Position numbers and translations under genes: made by a program. A DNA stretch of 64,000 nt. Origin: Pararhodobacter aggregans (GTDB taxonomy: Bacteria > Pseudomonadota > Alphaproteobacteria > Rhodobacterales > Rhodobacteraceae). The notes under the pieces were generated by a model that ran no database searches, was not told the DNA's origin, and saw nothing but the letters and a program-made list of their open reading frames with translations. The stretch's first letter is position 1. Every line of letters starts with the position of its first letter. Shown one piece after another: positions 43,849 to 52,882 of the stretch. The DNA lies in NCBI RefSeq assembly GCF_003075525.1, contig NZ_QDDR01000013.1, positions 62,001 to 126,000 of the forward strand, given 5' to 3'.

Positions 43849-45015
43849 TCACGGGCCGCCTTGCGGAGGCTGCGCGCGATCGGGCGACGGCCCGGCCGGA
43901 GGGTCAGGGCCCGCCTGCCCCAACGCCGGATCACCGCCGGGGAGAAGGAGCGCGCCCGGGTCCGGGGCGGTGCCGGGCGTGGCGGGGTGCAACGGCGGCG
44001 GAGCCTGCGGTGGCGGGGGGAGCGGCGCCCCGTGGCTCCAGCCGAAGACCGCCAGCAGGGCCAGCGGCGCCACGGCCGGGCGGCGGAGTTGCAGCAGATA
44101 GGCGGTGATCGCCAGCGCCAGCGGGGTGGCGTCCTGAAACCAGCCGCTGCTGCCGGACAGCAGCGGCACAAGGATCCCCGCCAGCGCAGTCCAGACGACG
44201 GCGTTGCGCGCGCGGTTCGGCCGGACCAGCGCCAACAGCGCCAGCAAGGCCGCCAGCACCGCCAACAGCACCCCGGGCAGGTCCCGCAGCGCGACGACGA
44301 CGCTGACCGCGACGGCCACCAGCACGCCGTCGACATCCCCGGTCAGGGCGGCGGCGAGGGGTTGGGGTGGCAGCCAGGGCGGCAAGCCCAGTGCCGGGGG
44401 GACCAGCACGGCGGAGGCACCCAGCGTGCCCAGCCCCGCCAGCGCCAGAAGCGCCGCCAGCCGATGGCCGAGAAAAAACAAGGCGATGACCGCGGCGAGG
44501 GCCAGTGCAGCACCCTCTGCCCGGAGGGCGGCGGCCGTGAGGATCGCCAGCAACAGGAAACCCGGCGCCCGTCCCTTCGCCGCACGCGCCAGCCCCACCA
44601 GCACCGCGACCGAGGCCGCCACCGGCAAAGCCCCCTCCCCCCCGGCGAACGGCAGGGCGAAGCCGTTGACCGCCTGCACCAGCAGCGGCGCCCCCACCAC
44701 CGCCGAGGCCGGACGCCCCGCCACCGCCGGGCCGAACGCCCCGGCCAGCAGCCAGACCGCCACGCCCTGCCCTGCGACGGCCAGCAGCAGCCCCGGCCAG
44801 TCCCCCAGCCGCTGAAGCGGCACCAGCAACAGCGCGGGAAGGCCCGGGATATGGCCGAGTTGGTCGCGCAGCCTCTCTCCGGGCAGGACCAGCTGCGGCG
44901 CGGGTGCCTCGCCGGTGACGCTCACCCCGTCCGGCCCCAGCCGCAGCGCGACCAGCAGGCCGACGCCCGCCAGCATCACCATCAGCGCATAGATCTGGAA
45001 TATCCGTGCCGGCAT
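43849..45015 (-). CDS. Polytopic membrane protein of unknown function
   Basis: 388 residues, about ten hydrophobic segments between residues 6 and 340, then a 60-residue Pro/Gly-rich tail (HGAPLPPPPQAPPPLHPATP). The start MPARIFQIYALMVMLAGVGL is preceded by GGAG-like bases. No family motif recognised; the Leu/Ala-rich helix-and-loop layout (QLGHIPGLPALLLVPLQRLG) vaguely recalls GT-C glycosyltransferase or EpsG-type proteins, but the acidic loops of those enzymes are missing. Flanked by the paiB-like gene and rplM-rpsI on the same strand with a terminator between. Confidence 0.65.
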   Translation of the reverse strand: MPARIFQIYALMVMLAGVGLLVALRLGPDGVSVTGEAPAPQLVLPGERLRDQLGHIPGLPALLLVPLQRLGDWPGLLLAVAGQGVAVWLLAGAFGPAVAGRPASAVVGAPLLVQAVNGFALPFAGGEGALPVAASVAVLVGLARAAKGRAPGFLLLAILTAAALRAEGAALALAAVIALFFLGHRLAALLALAGLGTLGASAVLVPPALGLPPWLPPQPLAAALTGDVDGVLVAVAVSVVVALRDLPGVLLAVLAALLALLALVRPNRARNAVVWTALAGILVPLLSGSSGWFQDATPLALAITAYLLQLRRPAVAPLALLAVFGWSHGAPLPPPPQAPPPLHPATPGTAPDPGALLLPGGDPALGQAGPDPPAGPSPDRAQPPQGGP

Positions 45016-45055
45016 GATCTCTCCTGCGCGGGCAGGCTACGCGGCAGGAGTAAAG

Positions 45056-45083
45056 AAAAAGGCGCGGCCGAAGCCGCGCCTTT
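45056..45083 (-). terminator. Terminator of the rplM-rpsI operon
   Basis: AAAAAGGCGCGGC / GCCGCGCCTTT stem with a tetraloop-sized loop and T-run on the minus strand, 21 bases past the rpsI stop. Confidence 0.9.
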
Positions 45084-45103
45084 GGTAAAAATCGCGAAAG
45101 CGA

Positions 45104-45607
45104 TCAGCGCTTCGAGAACTGGAAGCTCCGGCGCGCCTTGCGCTTGCCGTATTTCTTCCGTTCCACGGTCCGCGAGTCGCGGGTCAGGAAGCCCGCGGCC
45201 TTGAGGACGCCGCGCAGCGACGGATCGTAGAGTTGCAGCGCTTTCGACACGCCGTGCTTCACCGCGCCCGACTGACCCGAGAGGCCGCCGCCGACCACGG
45301 TCGCCACGATGTCGAACTGGCCGACGGTGTTGGTGATCTCGAACGGCTGCTTCAGGATCATCTGCAGCACGGGACGGGCGAAGTATTCGGCCATCGGCTT
45401 GCCGTTGACGGTGACCTTGCCCGAACCCGGCTTGATCCAGACGCGGGCGACCGCGTCTTTCCGCTTGCCGGTGGCATAGGCGCGGCCCTGGGCGTCGCGC
45501 TGGGGGGTCCGGGGCGCAGCGGCCTCGGTCTCGGCGGCCGGACGGGCAGCCGCGGCGCCGGCGACGGCGTCTTTCAGCGCGTCGAGGGACTTGATCTCAT
45601 CGGCCAT
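45104..45607 (-). CDS. rpsI: 30S ribosomal protein S9
   Basis: 167 residues. A ~35-residue Ala/Glu-rich N-terminal extension (as in other alphaproteobacterial S9) is followed by [60 protein letters not shown] and the C-terminal [17 protein letters not shown], whose last Lys-Arg touches the P-site tRNA. It follows rplM by 2 bases. Confidence 0.98.
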   Translation of the reverse strand: MADEIKSLDALKDAVAGAAAARPAAETEAAAPRTPQRDAQGRAYATGKRKDAVARVWIKPGSGKVTVNGKPMAEYFARPVLQMILKQPFEITNTVGQFDIVATVVGGGLSGQSGAVKHGVSKALQLYDPSLRGVLKAAGFLTRDSRTVERKKYGKRKARRSFQFSKR

Positions 45608-45609
45608 GA

Positions 45610-46074
45610 TCAGGCGCTCCGGGTGTTCTTGGGGTTCAGCGACTTGACGTCGAGGACGGTCGGCTGCTGGGCCTCGTGCGGATGCTCGGCACCGGCATAG
45701 ACGCGCAGGTTGGTCATCTGCTGACGGCCCAGACGGTTGCGGGTGATCATGCGCTCGACGGCCTTGATCACGACGCGCTCGGGATGGGCGCCGTCAAGCA
45801 CCTGACCGGCGGTGCGGAACTTGATCCCGCCCGGGTGGCCGGTGTGCCAGTAGTAACGCTTGTCGGCGCGCTTGTTGCCGGTCATCTGCACCTTGTCGGC
45901 GTTGATGATGATGACATTGTCGCCCATGTCCATGTGCGGCGTGAACGTCGGTTTGTTCTTGCCACGCAGGATGTTGGCGACGATCGTGGCGAGGCGGCCC
46001 AGAACGACGCCCTCGGCGTCGATCAGGATCCACTTCTTCTCGATCTCCGCCGGTTTCGCGGTGTAGGTTTTCAT
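45610..46074 (-). CDS. rplM: 50S ribosomal protein L13
   Basis: 154 residues. [60 protein letters not shown] and [20 protein letters not shown] are the L13 signatures. It is the first gene of the rplM-rpsI operon. Confidence 0.98.
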   Translation of the reverse strand: MKTYTAKPAEIEKKWILIDAEGVVLGRLATIVANILRGKNKPTFTPHMDMGDNVIIINADKVQMTGNKRADKRYYWHTGHPGGIKFRTAGQVLDGAHPERVVIKAVERMITRNRLGRQQMTNLRVYAGAEHPHEAQQPTVLDVKSLNPKNTRSA

Positions 46075-46197
46075 GGTCCAGCCCTGAAAGTGAGAAGCGA
46101 GTCGCAGCCGGGCGGAACCCGGGAACGGAATGCGGCTGTTCTAGCGGATTGCGCGGGTGGGTCAAGCGGCGTCAGCGCCAAATAATGAAGCAAAATC

Positions 46198-46219
46198 AAT
46201 ACCCTGAAAAATAGGTATT
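46198..46219 (-). terminator. AT-rich hairpin after the YiiX-like gene
   Basis: AATACC / GGTATT arms around a 10-base loop just past the stop at 46223, followed on the minus strand by GATTTTGCTT. Weak stem in an AT-rich pocket. Confidence 0.4.
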
Positions 46220-46222
46220 ATA

Positions 46223-46990
46223 TTACCCCAGCAATCTCTCCCCCGGCCACCCGCCTTCGTCCCCCGGCGCCCAGGGAATCCGCCGGTGATCGAAGCCGCG
46301 CTGGATCGTCGGCTTCACCACGGCGAAATAGGGCGACAGGTCGAAATCGCGCGGCACGATCAGCGTGGCGTGGCGGTGGCGCCAGATCGTGCCCAGCGGC
46401 CGGCCCGAGCTTTCGCGCAGCATCTCGATCTGCGGCAGGATCGGGTAGCCCACCGACTGGAAGGCCTGCGCCACCAGCGAGGAACAGATCGCCCGCGTCG
46501 GATCGCCCGAGCCCAGCGTCAGCAGGCTGCGCCGCCAGCGCACCGGGATCGGCGGCGTCGGGAACAGGTAGCGCGCGAGGTCGATGATGTTGCGCGTGTC
46601 GTAGCGCATGCCGATCCGCTCGACCATGTAGCGGGCAACCGCCGCGCGTTCGTCCATCGACAGGCCCGCGGCGCGGCAGAGCCTGGTGTTGAAATTGGCG
46701 TATTTCGCCAGGGGCACCTGATGCGCGCCCTCCTGGATCGTCGCCTCGACCAGCAGCACCTCGCCGGTGCCCGCGCTCAGGTCCTGCACGCAGAGCGCGG
46801 CATGCGACCAGGTGCTCTGCGTCAGGTATTTGATCGCGGTCGAGACCTTGGCCCGCCCCTCGACCAGCAGCACGTCGCCGACGCGGATCGAGGCGGTCAG
46901 CGCCGCGTGATCCTGCGCCACGACGGGCTGGTCCCCGGGTTTGTCCCGTTCGAGGATGCGTCCGAGAAGGCGGCCGAGACGGGCAAACAT
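46223..46990 (-). CDS. YiiX/YebB-like NlpC/P60 cysteine hydrolase
   Basis: 255 residues. DVLLVEGRAKVSTAIKYLTQ, then STWSHAALCVQD with the catalytic His first, GSGDPTRAICSSLVAQAFQS with the catalytic Cys after it: the permuted order of the YiiX/YebB papain-like fold. It has no obvious signal peptide, so it may be cytosolic or use an unusual route. Relatives hydrolyse peptidoglycan peptides or lipid acyl bonds. It sits 5 bases downstream of the SseB-family gene, so the two are probably co-transcribed. Confidence 0.8.
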   Translation of the reverse strand: MFARLGRLLGRILERDKPGDQPVVAQDHAALTASIRVGDVLLVEGRAKVSTAIKYLTQSTWSHAALCVQDLSAGTGEVLLVEATIQEGAHQVPLAKYANFNTRLCRAAGLSMDERAAVARYMVERIGMRYDTRNIIDLARYLFPTPPIPVRWRRSLLTLGSGDPTRAICSSLVAQAFQSVGYPILPQIEMLRESSGRPLGTIWRHRHATLIVPRDFDLSPYFAVVKPTIQRGFDHRRIPWAPGDEGGWPGERLLG

Positions 46991-46994
46991 GGCG

Positions 46995-47819
46995 CTACCG
47001 GAGGCGGGGCGGGCGCGCGGGGTCGAGCCCGGGGTTGGCGCCGGGCGTCAGGCGCTGTTCTTCGGGCGGGGCAAAGGGCGCGGGCGACATGGCAAGGCCC
47101 ACGCCGGCGATGGCGGCCATGGCACGCCCCTCGGGGAAGATCACGTCCAGCGCGCCGCCCTCCAGCCCCGACAGCGCCAGCGCCTCGGACACCGCCCGGG
47201 CGACGGGGGCCTGCGCGGCCTCGGGCAGGCCCGCCAGCGCCAGCACATGGCCGCGCCCGCCGCCCTGCCACTGGACCGCGGCCAGCACCGCCCCGCTCAG
47301 TCCCGGCGTGCCCGACAGCCGCCGTTCCAAGGCCGCGACGAGGGGCGCGCGCACCGCATCCGGCAGATCCGGCGCACCGAAGGCCAGCGGCACGCCCTGC
47401 CCCTCGGCCGGGGCCGGGGCGGCGAGCGTGTCGGCCAGCCAGCCCAGCGCCTCGGGCGGCAGAAGCGCGGCGTGCTCGGTATCGGGATTGACCATCAGCG
47501 ACAGCCCCTCCGCCGCCTCGGCCAGCATCGCCACCAGCACCCGGCCCGGCAGCGCGGCATAGGCCGCGGCCTCGCCGGCGAAACCGGCCAGCCGCAGCTC
47601 GCTGTCAAAGGCCAGCACGGCGCGCACGTCCGACAGGTCAAAGACCTTGGGCGCCATCATGCCGCCCGTCACCTCGGCGGTGAGCAGCACGAACAGCTCG
47701 GCCCGGCTCAGTTCGGCGTGGAAGGCGAGGCGCGCGGCAACCTCGTCGGCGCTGTCGTCCGGGGCCTGCGCCAGGCGGAGCATGGCGGCGTTGAGCTCGG
47801 TCTCGGGGGTATTGTCCAT
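46995..47819 (-). CDS. SseB-family protein
   Basis: 274 residues. LNAAMLRLAQAPDDSADEVA, LSRAELFVLLTAEVTGGMMA, PKVFDLSDVRAVLAFDSEL and PDTEHAALLPPEALGWLADT match the SseB N-terminal domain. The rest (ALERRLSGTPGLSGAVLAAV, VIFPEGRAMAAIAGVGLAM) resembles the SseB C-terminal half. Function poorly known. Co-directional with the YiiX-like hydrolase. Confidence 0.8.
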   Translation of the reverse strand: MDNTPETELNAAMLRLAQAPDDSADEVAARLAFHAELSRAELFVLLTAEVTGGMMAPKVFDLSDVRAVLAFDSELRLAGFAGEAAAYAALPGRVLVAMLAEAAEGLSLMVNPDTEHAALLPPEALGWLADTLAAPAPAEGQGVPLAFGAPDLPDAVRAPLVAALERRLSGTPGLSGAVLAAVQWQGGGRGHVLALAGLPEAAQAPVARAVSEALALSGLEGGALDVIFPEGRAMAAIAGVGLAMSPAPFAPPEEQRLTPGANPGLDPARPPRLR

Positions 47820-48082
47820 GGGGGCCTGGCCTGGGTCTTTCTCGGTCGCTGCCGCTGGGCGGCACTGGCGCGGATGTCGGCGGTTTGCCGCACAAAGTAA
47901 AGGCGGACACGATTGCGCAACAGTCTTAACACGTAGTTTTCACTACCCCCGCCCGGGCTTCTGCGGCATAATCGGCCCAATCCCGGCCTGCCCGATCCGT
48001 GGACAGCCGCAAGAAACAGCCCGTAAACACCCGCATGCGATGCTTCGCTGACGGATGGGCGACCTGGGGCGTAATGTAGCAG

Positions 48083-48742
48083 ATGCTGGAGTTCTACAAC
48101 GTCAGCAAGTCCTTCTGGACCGGGAAGACCCGCAAGGTCATCCTGCACAAGGCGTCGTTCCGCATCGAGCTGGGGCAATCCGTCGGCATCCTCGCGGCCA
48201 ACGGCACCGGCAAGACCACGATCATCAACATGATGGCCGGGCTGGAAAAACCCGACGAGGGCACGATCACCCGCACCTGCCGCGTCTCGTTCCCGCTGGG
48301 CTTCATGGGCGGGCTCAATCCGCGCCACACCGCCACCGAGAATGCGCGCTACATCGCCCGGCTCTATCAGCTCGACCCCGACGAGGTTGAGGCCTTCTGC
48401 CGCTGGATGTGCGATATCGGCGATTATTTCGACATGGCGGTCGGCACCTACAGCCAGGGGATGCGCGCGCGTTTCGCCTTTTCGCTGATGCTGGCCATCG
48501 AATTCGACCTCTATCTGGTGGACGAGGGCATGCCCGCCACGACGGATGTGAAATTCAACAAGCGCGCGGGCGCGATGCTGAAGGAACGGCTGGAGAAGGC
48601 GACCGTGCTCATCGTCTCGCACCAGGCCGAGACGCTGGAAAAATACTGCAAATCCGCAGCGGTCCTCAGGGACGGCAGACTCAGCTTCTACGAGTCTCTG
48701 GAAGAGGCGAAGGCACTTTATGACTACGAAACCCAAAGCTAG
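48083..48742 (+). CDS. kpsT: Capsule polysaccharide export ABC-transporter ATPase (KpsT/Wzt-like)
   Basis: 219 residues. Walker A AANGTGKTT (~residues 38-46, allowed Ala-x4-GKT form), Q-loop region GGLNPRHTATENARYIARLY, ABC signature YSQGMRARF, Walker B DLYLVDEG with MPATTDVKFNKRAG, and the H-loop IVSHQAETLEKYCKSAAVLR. The layout is KpsT/CtrD-type. It works with a membrane subunit (KpsM) and outer-membrane parts that are not in this window. It overlaps the next gene by 23 bases. No strong Shine-Dalgarno is seen. Confidence 0.88.
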   Translation: MLEFYNVSKSFWTGKTRKVILHKASFRIELGQSVGILAANGTGKTTIINMMAGLEKPDEGTITRTCRVSFPLGFMGGLNPRHTATENARYIARLYQLDPDEVEAFCRWMCDIGDYFDMAVGTYSQGMRARFAFSLMLAIEFDLYLVDEGMPATTDVKFNKRAGAMLKERLEKATVLIVSHQAETLEKYCKSAAVLRDGRLSFYESLEEAKALYDYETQS

Positions 48743-50507
48743 GCGGTTCCGGCTCAGGCTGGGGGACGAGGCCTCGGACACGCTGCGCACCAATGTGGCG
48801 CCCCAGCGGGCAGAGGGCGCACGCGCCCCCGCCGCGCAGCCCGGGACCGGGACGGCAGCCCCGGCCGCCGCCGCCCGACCGGCAGACCCCCAGCGCCCCG
48901 GCAGCGCGGCGGCAGCGGCGGCAGCGGCGGCAGCGGCGGCGATGCCGCCCCGCGACACGCTGTTCGACGAGGAGGCTGCGGCACCCCGGCCCGCGTCTTC
49001 GCCCCCCGCCCCCCGGGCCGAGGCCCCGGCCACCCCGCCCGCCATCCAGGGCGAGGCGGAGAGCGGCGAGGAACTCTCGGGCCGGCAGCTGCGCATGGCG
49101 ATGCGCGTGGCCCAGCGCAACGGCATCAAGGCCAGTTCCGGGCTCGAGGCCGTGCGGCTTCTGCGCAAGCAGGGCATCGACCCGTTCGAACGCTCGACGC
49201 TCCTGGACATCGTCAAGGAGGAAGGCTCGAAATCGCGCGAGCTGACGACGACGGAAGAGGCCCGGCCGCAACTGCCCAAGGCCTATCGCCAGCCCGGCAC
49301 ACCCGCCACGATCACCCCCGCCCCCCAGAACACCGAGAAACAGCGCCGGGCCGAGATCTCGAAGATCCAGCGCGACATCGCCAAGCGGCGGCGGCGGCGC
49401 ATGGCGCTGCTAGGCGCGCGGCTGGGGGTCTTCGTGACCCTGCCGACGCTGCTGGCGGCCTGGTATTTCTATTTCGTGGCCACCCCCCTCTACGCCACCA
49501 ATTCCGAATTCGTCATCCAGCAGGCGGACGGCGGCGGCGGCGCCGGAATGCGCGGCGCCGGGGCGCTGGCAGGCATGTTCGGCGGTGCGGGACTGGGCAC
49601 GACCAACGATTCCATCACCGTGCAAAGCTACCTGCAATCGCGCGACGCCATGCGGCAGTTGAACGAGCAGGAGGGCTTCAAGGCCTATTTCCAGCAAGAC
49701 ACCATCGACCCGCTGCGCCGCCTGCCCCCCGATGCCACGGACGAGGCCGCTTACCGCCTCTATCAGGACATGGTGCAGGTCGCCTTCGACCCGACCGAAG
49801 GCATCATCAAGATGGAGGTGATCGCCGCCGATCCCGAAACCAGCGAGCGGTTCGCCCGGGCGCTGATCGGCTTTGCCGAGGCGCAGGTCGACCAGCTGAC
49901 CCAGCGGGTGCGCGACAACCAGATGACCGATGCCCAGCAGGCCGTCGAAACCGCCGAGGCCCGCATGAACGAGGCGCAATCGCGCTTCCTCGACCTGCAG
50001 GAGCGCTTCCAGATGCTGTCCTCCGAGGTCGAGGTCTCGTTGTTGACCCAGCAGATCAGCACGCTCGACGCCCAGCTCAACAGCGAACGCCTGCAACTCT
50101 CGGATCTGCGGGCCAACCCGCGGCCGAACTCGGCGCGGCTGGAACAGGCCGAACGGCGCGTCGCCTCGCTGGAAGAGCGGATCACAGAATTGCGCGATTC
50201 GCTGACCGCGGGGGGCGAGGACGGCACCTCGATCGCCCGCCTCCAGCGCGAGCAGGTCATGGCCGAGGCCGATGTGGCAACCCGGCAGATGATGCTGACC
50301 CAGGCCATGCAGCAGCTCGAAGCGGCGCGGATCGAGGCCAACCGGCAGGTCCGCTACCTGTCTCTGGGCGTGAGCCCGGTGGCGCCCGACGAGCCGACCT
50401 ATCCCCGTTCCTTCGAGAATACGGCGCTGGCCTTCCTGATCTTCGCGGGCCTCTACCTGATGATCTCGATGACCGCGGCGATCCTGCGCGAGCAGGTGAC
50501 CGGCTGA
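48720..50507 (+). CDS. Capsule export polysaccharide co-polymerase, KpsE/BexC-like, with long N-terminal extension
   Basis: 595 residues, versus ~380 for KpsE. N-terminal ~225 residues are a Pro/Ala-rich cytosolic region with a run of about twelve alanines (from 48907), then a conserved-looking segment (LRMAMRVAQRNGIKASSGLE). TM1 ~228-252 (MALLGARLGVFVTLPTLLAA), a long periplasmic coiled-coil region (~290-540), and TM2 ~568-590 (FLIFAGLYLMISMTAAILRE). In the KpsMT system such proteins bridge the inner-membrane exporter to the outer-membrane channel. It overlaps the kpsT gene, so the pair is one unit. Confidence 0.87.
   Translation: MTTKPKARRFRLRLGDEASDTLRTNVAPQRAEGARAPAAQPGTGTAAPAAAARPADPQRPGSAAAAAAAAAAAAMPPRDTLFDEEAAAPRPASSPPAPRAEAPATPPAIQGEAESGEELSGRQLRMAMRVAQRNGIKASSGLEAVRLLRKQGIDPFERSTLLDIVKEEGSKSRELTTTEEARPQLPKAYRQPGTPATITPAPQNTEKQRRAEISKIQRDIAKRRRRRMALLGARLGVFVTLPTLLAAWYFYFVATPLYATNSEFVIQQADGGGGAGMRGAGALAGMFGGAGLGTTNDSITVQSYLQSRDAMRQLNEQEGFKAYFQQDTIDPLRRLPPDATDEAAYRLYQDMVQVAFDPTEGIIKMEVIAADPETSERFARALIGFAEAQVDQLTQRVRDNQMTDAQQAVETAEARMNEAQSRFLDLQERFQMLSSEVEVSLLTQQISTLDAQLNSERLQLSDLRANPRPNSARLEQAERRVASLEERITELRDSLTAGGEDGTSIARLQREQVMAEADVATRQMMLTQAMQQLEAARIEANRQVRYLSLGVSPVAPDEPTYPRSFENTALAFLIFAGLYLMISMTAAILREQVTG
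48907..48942 (+). repeat. 9-base tandem repeat in the capsule gene
   Basis: Three perfect copies of CGGCGGCAG and a fourth partial copy encode most of an alanine run. Copy-number change would keep the frame and only alter linker length. Confidence 0.8.
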
Positions 50508-50512
50508 CCCAA

Positions 50513-50555
50513 GGTGGGCGAACCCGAGGCCCCCGGGGCCTCGGAACCGCCCACC
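50513..50555. terminator. Nested GC palindrome after the capsule genes
   Basis: Outer arms GGTGGGCG / CGCCCACC enclose inner arms CGAGGCCC / GGGCCTCG. No T-run follows. A second hairpin CCCGCG...CGCGGG lies in 50584-50607. The 50508-50822 gap holds no gene. Confidence 0.5.
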
Positions 50556-50822
50556 CTACCCGGCGCGACACCGGGAAGGATTTCCCGCGCCGGGGCGCTT
50601 CGCGGGTGAAATAAGACCCGTCGCCACGCCCGCACCCCCTGAAGCGCGACAGATTTCCCCCCGGACCCGCCTTTCGCGAACATTTGTTCCGCCCACCCGG
50701 CACGGCCCGGAACAGCCGCCTCGCGCGCGGGGCCGCGCGCGGGCGCGGGAGCCTTGCCAGCCCGGCCCAAAGCCGCCAGATCGCCGGTCATGACCCCTGC
50801 CCTCAGCGCCGGAGACCCCGCC

Positions 50823-51767
50823 ATGACCCGCCCCTTCGCCCTCGCTGCCGCCTTCGCCGTCAGCCTGACGCCCCTTGCCGCCGCCGCCACGCCCGAGGGC
50901 TGGTCGCCGCTGCTGGAGCCCGCCCAGCTCAACGCGCTGCTCGATCAATACGGCGAGGATATCCGCGTCGTGCAGATCACCGGCGAATACACCCAGGGCC
51001 ATATCCCCGGTTCGGGCTGGTCGCCCTATGCCTCGTGGCGCTCGGACATGCCGAACCCCGGCGCGCTGCGCGACCTGCCGCATCTGACCACCGTGGTGCA
51101 GGAACTGGGCATCGATACCGACACGCCGGTTGTCGTGGTCCATGCCGGCCGTGACGCCACCGACATGGGCGCCGCCGCCCGCGTCTACTGGACCCTGCGC
51201 TCGATGGGGATCGAGGATCTGGCGCTGCTGAACGGCGGCCTTGCCGCCTGGACCCAGGCCGGGCTGCCGGTCGAGACCGCCGATGCCTCGTTCTTCCCGT
51301 CCGATTATCAGGGCGAATGGACCGACGAATGGCGCGCCACCACCGCCGAGGTGACCCGCATGGTCGCCGACGGCAGCGCCGAGCTGATCGACGCGCGCCC
51401 GGCTGGCTTCTTTGACGGGCTCACCTGGTCCGTCGCGGCACCCGGCACGATCCACGGCGCCGACAATCTGGAATATTCCGAGTTCTTCGACGGCACCCGC
51501 CTTGTGGGCGCCGAGGCGATCCGCGCCGCTGCCGCCGAGGCGGGCTATACCGGCAACACCACGGCGGTGAGCTTCTGCAACACCGGCCATTGGGCGGCGA
51601 TCAACTGGTTCGCGCTGAGCGAGGTCGCGGGCTATGATGACGTGCGGCTCTATGCCGAAAGCATGGCCGAATACGCCGCCGACGGCACGCAGCCGCTGGA
51701 TAACGCGCCGAACCGCCTGCAATACGCCTGGCGCGCGGCGACCAACTGGGTCGGGAGCCTGTTCTGA
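50823..51767 (+). CDS. Secreted tandem rhodanese (sulfurtransferase)
   Basis: 314 residues from the ATG 50823 with GGAG upstream. Signal peptide MTRPFALAAAFAVSLTPLAA. The first rhodanese domain (~25-150) has VVVVHAGRDATDMGAA, with no Cys at the active loop. The second (~160-290) has SFCNTGHWAA with catalytic Cys252. This is the standard inactive-active tandem of thiosulfate/mercaptopyruvate sulfurtransferases, here periplasmic. Its stop shares one base with the transporter ATG, so it probably delivers or receives sulfane sulfur for the transporter. Confidence 0.9.
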   Translation: MTRPFALAAAFAVSLTPLAAAATPEGWSPLLEPAQLNALLDQYGEDIRVVQITGEYTQGHIPGSGWSPYASWRSDMPNPGALRDLPHLTTVVQELGIDTDTPVVVVHAGRDATDMGAAARVYWTLRSMGIEDLALLNGGLAAWTQAGLPVETADASFFPSDYQGEWTDEWRATTAEVTRMVADGSAELIDARPAGFFDGLTWSVAAPGTIHGADNLEYSEFFDGTRLVGAEAIRAAAAEAGYTGNTTAVSFCNTGHWAAINWFALSEVAGYDDVRLYAESMAEYAADGTQPLDNAPNRLQYAWRAATNWVGSLF

Positions 51768-52882
51768 TGATCCTCAGACGTCTGGGCCTTGGCGCCCTCG
51801 GACTGGCCGTGGTCGCCGCCGTCGCCCTGGCGGCGGGGCCGCAGGCCGGGATCCTGGTGGCCATCGGCATCGGCTACGGTCTGGTGCTGGAGGGGCTGCG
51901 CTTCGGCTTCGCCGGTCCCTGGCGGCTGATGATCGTCGAGCGTGACGCGCGGGGGCTGCTGGCGCAGCTTTTCGCCATCGGGCTGGTTGCGGCTGCGGCC
52001 TTCCCGCTTCTTGCCGCCAACCCGCTGGAACTGGCCCCCGCACAGGCGCCGATCGGCACCGGCATGATCCTTGGCGCCTTCATCTTCGGCGCGGCGATGC
52101 AGGTGGTCATGGGCTGCGGTTCGGGCACGCTGGTCAACGCGGGCTCGGGCAACACCATCGGTGCCGTGGCGCTGGTGGGCTTCGTCGGCGGCGCCTTCCT
52201 CGGTACGCTGAACGGGGGGTTCTGGGCCTCGCTGGGGCAATTGCCGCTGATCTCGGCGCAATCCGTGGCCGGGCCGAGCGGCGGCCTCTGGCTGACGCTG
52301 GCGGGGCTGGCGCTGGTCGCGGGCTTCCTGCTCTGGCGCGCCGCCCCCGGCAAACGCCGTCCGCCCGCGCGTCTGTTCGTGGCGGCCGCGCTGCTGGCGG
52401 GCCTTGCCATCCTCAACCTCGTGGTGGCGGGACAGCCCTGGGGCATCGTCTATGGCCTCGGCCTCTGGGGCGCGAAGCTGGTCACCGCTTTCGGCGGCGA
52501 CCTCAGCACCACCGCCTTCTGGGCCAACCCCGTGAACGCCACGCGGCTTGACCAGTCGATCCTGACCGATGTCACCTCGCTGACCGATATCGGCCTCGTG
52601 CTGGGTGCCTTCCTGGTGATGCGCGGCAAGCGCGATCCGGGCGCCCCGCCCGCGCCGCTGGCGCTGCAAGGCTGGGTGCTGGTGCTGATCGCGGGCGTCG
52701 TCCTGGGCTATTCCAGCCGCATGGCCTTTGGCTGCAACGTCGGTGCCTTCTTCAGCGGCATCTCGACCGGTTCGGCCCATGGCTGGGTCTGGTTCGCCGC
52801 CGCCTTCGCGGGTTCGGCGCTGGGGCTGAAACTCAGGCCCTTCGTGCTGATCCCGGCCCGCCGTCAGGGAGTGGCCGCATGA
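51767..52882 (+). CDS. tsuA: YeeE/YedE family thiosulfate/sulfur transporter (TsuA-like)
   Basis: 371 residues, about nine hydrophobic segments and two pseudo-repeats. The signature cysteines are in MGCGSGTLVNAGS and FGCNVGAFFSGI. Known: TsuA takes up thiosulfate through stacked cysteines; characterised TsuA has three, while only two occur in this protein. Starts inside the rhodanese stop (TGATG) and overlaps the following small gene by 4 bases. The substrate could be thiosulfate or another sulfane-sulfur compound. Confidence 0.87.
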   Translation: MILRRLGLGALGLAVVAAVALAAGPQAGILVAIGIGYGLVLEGLRFGFAGPWRLMIVERDARGLLAQLFAIGLVAAAAFPLLAANPLELAPAQAPIGTGMILGAFIFGAAMQVVMGCGSGTLVNAGSGNTIGAVALVGFVGGAFLGTLNGGFWASLGQLPLISAQSVAGPSGGLWLTLAGLALVAGFLLWRAAPGKRRPPARLFVAAALLAGLAILNLVVAGQPWGIVYGLGLWGAKLVTAFGGDLSTTAFWANPVNATRLDQSILTDVTSLTDIGLVLGAFLVMRGKRDPGAPPAPLALQGWVLVLIAGVVLGYSSRMAFGCNVGAFFSGISTGSAHGWVWFAAAFAGSALGLKLRPFVLIPARRQGVAA

